The notes beneath the pieces are model-generated. The model did not search any database, was not told the origin of the DNA, and saw only the letters and a program-made list of their open reading frames with translations. This document shows positions 58,198-64,000 of a stretch of DNA of 64,000 bases, piece after piece; within the stretch, counting starts at the first letter, position 1; each line of letters begins with the position of its first letter. The DNA comes from Petunia secreta (Eukaryota; Streptophyta; Magnoliopsida; Solanales; Solanaceae): NCBI GenBank assembly GCA_029990175.1, contig JARKIP010000010.1, positions 43,828,001 to 43,892,000 on the forward strand. Reading direction: 5' to 3'. A program made the position numbers and the translations under genes.

Positions 58198-58657
58198 TGT
58201 TTATGCCTAAAAATTGCTCAATAAGTAAATAGATAAATTATAAAGCGGTCACAAGCAATAAAATAAATACAAAAAATTAATGTTAAAAAAGCAGAAAACG
58301 TAGAGATTATATGTCTTGAGAATAGGCGGATTCTTGGTGATTCGCTTGATAATCAATATAATGGGAAGAGGAGTATATATAGTTATAAGTTTACCTCCGT
58401 CCTAATTATGGTAAATACAATTCTTATAGGCCTTGGGCCTCATTACACAAGGCGATGATACTAATTAACCCTAACTAGGAGAATGTAAACCTAAGGCGGC
58501 GGGATGCGTGCCTTATTGCCCTCGACCCGTGCCTATGAACGGCCGTGGCTATAGGACAGGCATATATCCTCGGCGTTCGATGACTTGTAGAGTAATTCTT
58601 ATCTCTTCCAGCTGGACTAGTATCCGCGTAATCATAGGTAGCGTATTTTTACCTGCA
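58198..58657 (-). repeat. 3' LTR of right-hand Tat element (460 bp)
   Basis: On the minus strand it begins TGCAGGTAAAAATACG and ends AGGCATAAACA, parallel to the LTRs at 25100 and 32450 (shared ATTACGCGGATAC, GTCCAGCTGG and GGCCGTTCATAGGC-like blocks). Divergence is clear, so it is a different subfamily. Confidence 0.85.
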
Positions 58658-58680
58658 CTGCCAGTCCCCCCACTTGCTAA
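58658..58680 (-). other. Polypurine tract of right-hand Tat element
   Basis: Minus-strand AGCAAGTGGGGGGACTGGCAG adjoins the LTR start; compare AAGTCGGGGGACTGAC at 32434-32449. Confidence 0.75.
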
Positions 58681-58944
58681 ACGCTGACGTAAGTGGTTAA
58701 GAAGTGAAAGAGGCGTGATAGGAGACATGTCAAAAGATATCTCACTGGCTCCCTAAATCTCGCAATTACTTTGATTAGAACAGACAGTTCGTGTCTTCCA
58801 AGATTCCATGCGTCTTCGTCTGATTGACTCTCTTGACTCTTCGCATCTTCCCAATAACTGCTTTTTACTGCGCCGAATTGTTTCATATCTCTCGCCACAA
58901 TGACTCCTTGACTGTTGCGCGCTCCTCCCTATCTCTTTTTTGCC

Positions 58945-58954
58945 TATATAAAAG
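58945..58954 (+). promoter_or_regulatory. TATA box of antisense transcription unit
   Basis: TATATAAAAG, a canonical plant TATA box, points away from the LTR and against pol. About 250 bases upstream is GCTGACGTAAG (58684-58694), a TGACG-type bZIP site. The upstream 300 bases share GTGAAAGA(G/A)GCGTGATAG and ATCTTCCCAAT with the matching region of the other Tat element. Confidence 0.6.
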
Positions 58955-58979
58955 GCCTTCTTTTGCAGATCATCTTCAC

Positions 58980-60000
58980 AAGTTCTCCCAAATATCTTGT
59001 TTCTTCAAAAGAGCCTGTTCTTTGCGAGAAACGAACCAGCTTTTCATTCTAAATGTTCTATCTTTGATCCCGACTCTTTGCCTTTACCAAAATATCATCT
59101 TCATTAAAAATAGGCGGTGTGTGAGAAAATTGAAACAGGGTTGACGGTAGTCTTCCTCTTTCTTCGTCCTTCTGTTCATGTTGAGAAGGGCGAAGTCCCC
59201 CGAGCTATGAAACTTGAGCGGGATTCTAACAGCATTTTTCAGAATGTCTTCATCATGGTACGCGTACTGATTACGGTGCGCTTGTTTTCTAATGTAATGG
59301 TTATTGTGATATTTCTCTTGTCATCAAGAGATCAACAGTTCAAAAGTGTCTGCCCGTCGAACCTTTTCATCATCCAACTCTCCACTCCTTTTGGGGATAT
59401 GTTGATACAATAAGGTTTAACGGTTTCCTCTTTCTCCCTTCTTATGGTTTATCTGCACTTTCTTTTCTAAACTACTACTGAGTTAGGGTGGTCGCGTACC
59501 TCTATGCTCGTCTGTAGCTTAGGGGTCATTTCCGCTTTCAACCGTCAAGCAAGGAGGGCTACTCTGTCATCCTCACAGCAGTTGGTTGCTCCTATTGCTG
59601 ATATAGGGGGTCTCTCCTATACAGAGTACCCAGCACCAGCTGAAACTGCTGAGGGATGTTGCACTCATGTCCCTCATTTGGTCAGGACCTCATAGTTACA
59701 CTGATTTTCCCAATGCTCCTGCGGTGGCACTATGCTGATGATGATGATCGGAGCATCTGGAATATCGCCTTCTTCCTGCCAAAGGAATGCTCAAACTGGC
59801 TTTCCACTTCGGTGGCAGCCGCAACTCTAAGTTTTTCCATCCACATGAAGATCAGAAACTTTTTTAAATAGAGTCCCTCGGGACCTCGTAATAGCTAGAA
59901 GGAGCTGTTGTAAACAGCATTGTATTCAAGGATTCGATTGTACATTGTGGCCTATGGGCCTTTGATATTAATGAAAACAGATGTTCATCAATATATTCTT
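58980..60000 (+). pseudogene. Decayed antisense extra ORF region
   Basis: Downstream of the TATA box I see no long ORF. Short open pieces include 59504-59695 (SSQQLVAPIADIGGLSYTEYP type sequence, preceded by a possible TAGCTTAG acceptor near 59521). Position and orientation match the antisense ORFs of the other two Tat copies, but the conserved domain of 31864-31405 is not recognisable here. The call rests mostly on position. Confidence 0.35.
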
Positions 60001-60659
60001 ATTTTTATGTGTTGCATTTTTACTTGAACGTAGTCAAGCTGCAGTATACGCCTATTCTGGTGTGTGTCTATTAAAGAAGTATATGTGTTTGTGAAAATAA
60101 ATAGCTTTTGTTGTGCATCAGTATATGATGGCTCCAACGCGTCTATAGACGTCTTTGAGTAGTGCATGGCTTGTGCCCATAAGGGGACGTCTTTAGCCCA
60201 TTCCAAGTAACATAGCATTTTTGCATACGTAGAGAACAGACGTGCTTGTCCACTCAAGTCCTTAAGTCTTTACAACACTGTGTAGGCGGGCGTCCCCGGC
60301 TCACGTAGGTGCAAGTATTAAATTGACGATTTCAACGTATGATAATGTCTGATGGCTTAACTAGAATTGTTCTAGCCCGAGGGATTGTTTTTCTCTAAAT
60401 CTAAATACGGAGTGAGTGTGTTACTTCAACTCAGAGTATGGTCGAGGGCTAAGAATGAATGGATCTAGATGATCTGGGATAAAACTTATTAAAAACGTCA
60501 TAGTAGTTTTATTAAACAAAAAGAGAGCAAGGGCCGCTAAACAGTTTAACAAACTCTGATAATATTGCTTGGGGCTGGATACCCTAAAAATAGGAAAACA
60601 TGAAAGAGAGTAAATCTCTCGAGTGCATGGGCCTACTGGCCTTTCAAGAATAGTACTTC

Positions 60660-63600
60660 TTAGGCTAAGTAATGTTCCAGTTGTTTGGAATGGTTTTTCC
60701 TTCCGTGTCTTCAAGGGTGTGCGCTCATTTTGTAGCGGTGCCCTGAATTTTGTATGGCCAGTCCCAATTCGGGCCTAGTTTGCCTGCGTTGCCCTCTTTA
60801 GTACTCCAGAATACTTTTCGGAAGACCACGTCCCCTATGTTGAAGGAGTGTAAATTAGTCCTCGCCCTCGCGTTGTGGTACTGCTCTACTCGTTGCTTTT
60901 AGGTCGCTAAGTAAACTGGTGCTAGTTCCCGGCGCTCATCCAGTAAATCAAGTGGGACTATTAGGGCTTTACTGTTGGGTCCCTTTTTAGACTGGATTCG
61001 CCTATCTCTACAAAGATCAGGGCATCTGCTCCGTACGTCAGCTAGAAGGGATTTTCCCGTGCTTGCTTTCGTCGTTGTGCTATAGGCCAACAGGACTCCT
61101 GGAAATTCCTCCGACCACTTGCCTTTGGCTTCCTCGAGCTGCTTTTTTAGGCCACTGAACATCTGACGGTACAACTCTCCCCGAATTAGGCAGTAGCGAG
61201 CTTCTTGCTCTTCTTCTTTTCATCGGGAAGTGTTCATTTATCTAAGTACTCGATCAACATATGATGCCAATCCCAGACGAATCTAGTGGTTTTAACTTCG
61301 AGACGTTTCAGGTCTAAGTGAGTTAATTCGACCACTATCCCCGGGTTGCCTCCGTTCATGTATGCGGCTGCTGCTAGGCTAGCTAGAGTGTCAGCTTCCG
61401 TGTTCTCCTCCCATGGTACCTGAGCAAATTTCCACTTATGGAAAAATTACAAATCTTTAGTCACAAATACTCTGTTCACTTGGTTGACCACTAGTTGTGA
61501 GTCGTTGTGAAGGCTGAGCTCCAGGGCCTCCAATATATAGGCCAATTCAAGGGCTTGAATAATGACTTCATATTTTGTTTCATTATTTGTGATCAATGGG
61601 CAGCTGACAGCCTTTCGAAATACCTTCTCAGACGGTGTCTTAATCACTAGGCCGAGCCCAGATCCTTTGACATTTGATGCCCCGTCCGTGAAAACTATCC
61701 ATTCCCCAAAAGTGACTTCTCCCATTGTCTTCAGCTCGTCCTCTGTCAGTGGCAGCATATCAGTACTGAAATCGGCGACAAAGTCTGCGAGAACTTGTGA
61801 TTTGATGGTCGTTCGCGGCTGGTATATGATGTCGTACTCCCCTAGCTCCACGGCCTATTTTTCTAGCCTCTACGAGAGTTCAGGGTTGTGGAAAATGGTT
61901 CGTGGTCGGAAAGATGAGACTACGACGATCATGTGACTCTAGAAATATGGTCGTAGCTGCAGTAACCAATGCCAGTGCTAGCTTCTCCTAGTATTGATAG
62001 AGTGTCTCCGCATCTAGGATGGACTTGCTAACATAGTATATAGGAGACTTCACTCATTTCTCCTCTCGTATGAGGACTGCTCTTACAGCTACTTCTGATA
62101 CTATAAGATACAGCAAAAGATGTTCTCTTTCTCATAGTTTGGTCAGCAACGGGGGGTTGGAACTACTTCAAATTTTGAAGCGTCTGGCTACACTGCTCTG
62201 TTCATTTGAAGCTCTTGTTATTCTTTAGGATGTTGAAGAATTGGTGGCACTGCCCGAGTGATGAATCGACTGATATTGGCTATACGGTCGTTGCGTATTT
62301 TCACCTCTTCCTCACATTTTAATACCTCTAGTATGGCCTCAATGGCTTTGATCTTGACAGGATAGGCTTCGATCCCTCAGTTTGAGATGATGAATTCGTC
62401 TTTTTTCGATTGAAGAGTTGGACTCCCTGGAAAAATAGCATCTCGTAAGTTTCTGGAAGAAAGACGCAAAAATAGGTATCGATAAAAGAAAAGTTCTCTA
62501 GAAAGGATGAAGTGATCAAAAGAAGTTCTTCCTCAAGATCAACCCGAAGTGATGCGGAATATACCAGACGATCCACCGAAGGTGCATTTTTTTTTATTAA
62601 GCTTAATGCCGAACTTATCCAGTATGTCAAATGCTATCTCCAAGTGCTTGATGTGGTCTTGAGCAAATTCTGACTTGACCAGCATATCATCGATGTACAC
62701 CTCTATATTTTTGCCAATTTGGTCCTTGAGCATCAGAATTACCAGCCTTTGATAAGCAGCTCCGGAATTCTTTAACAAAAAAAGTATCAACCGATAGCGA
62801 TAAGTCCCCATATCCATAATGAAAGAGGTTTTCTCTTGATCATCAAAGTTTATTAGGATTTGACTGTATCCATAGTATACATCCAGAAAACGAAAAGTTT
62901 CATGTCTTGCCGTTGAATCAATGAGTTGGTCGATATTAGGCAGTGGGAAAGCGTCTTTCGGCCATGTCTTGTTTAGATCAGTGAAGTAATGCATATCCTC
63001 CACTTGCCATTCTTCTTTGGGACAACCACCACGTTAGATAGTCAGTCCGGGTAGTGGACTTCTCGAATGGATCTGTTGTTTAACAACTTCTTTACCTCTT
63101 CATGGACTACTTTCCCCTTTTCGCGGCTAATCCGTCGTTTCTTCTACTTTTCCCTTTTCCCCTTCGGCTTATGCATAATCACTTGACTAGATATTCCTCA
63201 CATCTATGTATGTGTCCATGCAAAAGTGGTTGCTCGGGAACGTAACAAGCTACCAAAATCTTGTCTTTGGCCGAAAGGTCCGCCCCCATAAAGAATTTAT
63301 TTTCTAGAGACTTCTCGTCGAAGATCAGTGGATCCAGATCTTCTATCGTGGCCTTGGTGACTTCTTCCTACCCGTCCAGGCCCGAGGCAACGGCAGATGA
63401 TTCCCAAGAGGTCTCGATCTCTAGTATTTTTGACTCGAACAGTATATCCATTACTAGGTAGGGCCCGAGTAACTTCTCTAATATCTTTTGCTGATTCTTT
63501 ACTTCTTTCTTCACTGCGCATGTAACGGCAACCATATAGCAGCTTTAGGATAACTTTTGCTCTCCTCAAATTTTTTCATCCCCTACAGGGTCTGGTATTT

Positions 63601-63740
63601 GAGGACCTGATGAAGTGTTGACGGTACCGCCCTTACTTCATCTATCCACGGCCTCACTAGTATGATGTTATACGAGAGATCTGATGTCATCACCTACAAG
63701 GGTGTTAGCTTCGATACTCTCGGGATAAGGACCGGGAGGA
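60660..63740 (-). pseudogene. Tat pol: protease end, RT, RNase H, core-deleted integrase
   Basis: Minus strand from 63740: protease end (SYNIILVRPWIDEVRAVPST), linker, then RT from about 63100 (LLNNRSIREVHYPD, VVVVPKKNGKWR, FTDLNKTWPKDAFPLPNIDQ, FLDVYYGYSQ and YIDDMLVKSEF with the catalytic YIDD). An extra segment of about 160 bases sits near 62580-62415 within RT. The second RNase H is open at 61851-61447 (WIVFTDGASNVKGSGLG, NNETKYEVIIQAL, HNDSQLVVNQV). After WEENTEADTLASLA the frame passes CLIRGELYRQMFSG and immediately continues LKKQLEEAKGKW, so the integrase zinc finger and catalytic core are absent. The integrase end (FNIGDVVFRKVF, GKLGPNWDWPYK) finishes near 60660. Several stops are present. 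Confidence 0.85.
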
Positions 63741-63744
63741 CTAT

Positions 63745-64000
63745 TTCTTCTTTTTTTTTCGTAATAAATATGAATGATTTCCATTAACCTCCAAAAATCA
63801 ATACACCTAAAGATCACCTCGAGTTCCAATTTATAGCAACCTAAACTCAGGCCTCCAACAAGCTCACTAATTACATATTTGTTGAAGAAAACTTCTACAT
63901 CTATTTGCTTTTTTAGAACTATGTAGCATATCTATTCTTTACTTAACCTCTTTCTTAATCTGTGCAACTACTAAAGTAATATTTACAGTGACCTATCTAT
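63745..64000 (-). mobile_element. Probable 3' end of a poly(A) retroposon (LINE-like)
   Basis: A run TTCTTTTTTTTTTCG at 63747-63762 followed by AT-rich non-Tat sequence interrupts the protease region. On the minus strand this reads as a 3' UTR ending in poly(A). It continues past the window edge, so the class cannot be fixed. Confidence 0.4.

Larger units (their letters stand above)
58198..64000 (-). mobile_element. Tat-lineage LTR element (runs off right edge)
   Basis: Minus-strand element related to 25100-36482. From right to left: protease end, RT, RNase H, integrase with deleted core, spacer, antisense transcription unit, polypurine tract and 3' LTR. Unlike the other two Tat copies it retains RT and RNase H. 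The 5' LTR and gag are outside the window, so the target duplication cannot be verified. Confidence 0.85.

Noticed and set aside
1..64000. CRISPR arrays, bacterial operons, tRNA or rRNA genes
   Set aside because: No regular spacer-repeat array, no Shine-Dalgarno-led gene clusters, and no cloverleaf or rRNA sequence recognised; the window is plant nuclear DNA.

Overview
This is a plant nuclear, gene-poor window, most likely from a Solanaceae genome. The evidence is spliceosomal introns with GT-AG borders, an intact pirin gene of the plant type, and dense nested plant transposons. These include Ty3/Gypsy Tat, Athila-like and Tekay-like elements, Ty1/Copia, L1 LINE, MULE, CACTA, hAT and Stowaway/Tourist MITEs. 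The species assignment is inference; no database could be searched.

Layout. 1-5410: minus-strand Gypsy element (family A) running off the left edge, with a degenerate gag, almost no pol and a 2.3-kb 5' LTR holding a 54-bp minisatellite. It interrupts an L1 LINE (5411-~7200) that also carries a 607-bp hAT MITE. 7200-8640: no recognisable gene. 8638-9378: FAR1-like MULE-transposase pseudogene, cut by a family A LTR fragment (9379-~10010). ~10020-13568: plus-strand Tat element with gag and protease but no RT or integrase, followed by a spliced antisense extra ORF. 13569-19083: second family A copy (minus) with protease-RT-RNaseH-integrase but gag deleted. 19084-25099 plus 36488-~36850: a Copia element (plus), split by a 2393-bp solo LTR (20530-22922, TSD ATCTT) and by a complete Tat element (25100-36482, TSD GGAAG). 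That Tat element again has gag-protease and a spliced antisense ORF but no RT/IN. It hosts a 792-bp Mutator-type MITE (28031-28822), and its 3' LTR hosts a 3.5-kb CACTA element (32893-36410, TSD TAA).

37328-50283 is a deep nest: a Stowaway-like MITE holds a Tourist-like MITE and a 5.9-kb MULE (38004-50208, TSD TTAATTTTTT). One terminal inverted repeat of the MULE was hit by a very young Athila-type non-autonomous LTR element (38053-44337, TSD GTTAC) with a three-LTR tandem structure and an intact 282-codon ORF. The MULE carries two convergent genes: a MURA-type transposase (PB1-like, MULE DDE, SWIM and CCHC parts) and a small GRF-zinc-finger, coiled-coil, membrane-anchor protein. Both are recently broken.

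50286-58197 is the only conventional genic territory: three Stowaway MITEs, then a six-exon pirin gene (54098-57012, 297 aa) with a Tourist-like MITE in intron 5 and a 633-bp foldback sequence downstream. 58198-64000: a minus-strand Tat element running off the right edge, with LTR, antisense promoter, and RT/RNaseH. Its integrase has lost its catalytic core, and a poly(A) retroposon end lies in it near 63750.

The most notable points are the two-gene MULE, the tandem-LTR Athila-like element with an unrecognised intact ORF, and the repeated Tat architecture with an inward antisense promoter next to the 3' LTR. The only gene likely to serve the host is pirin.
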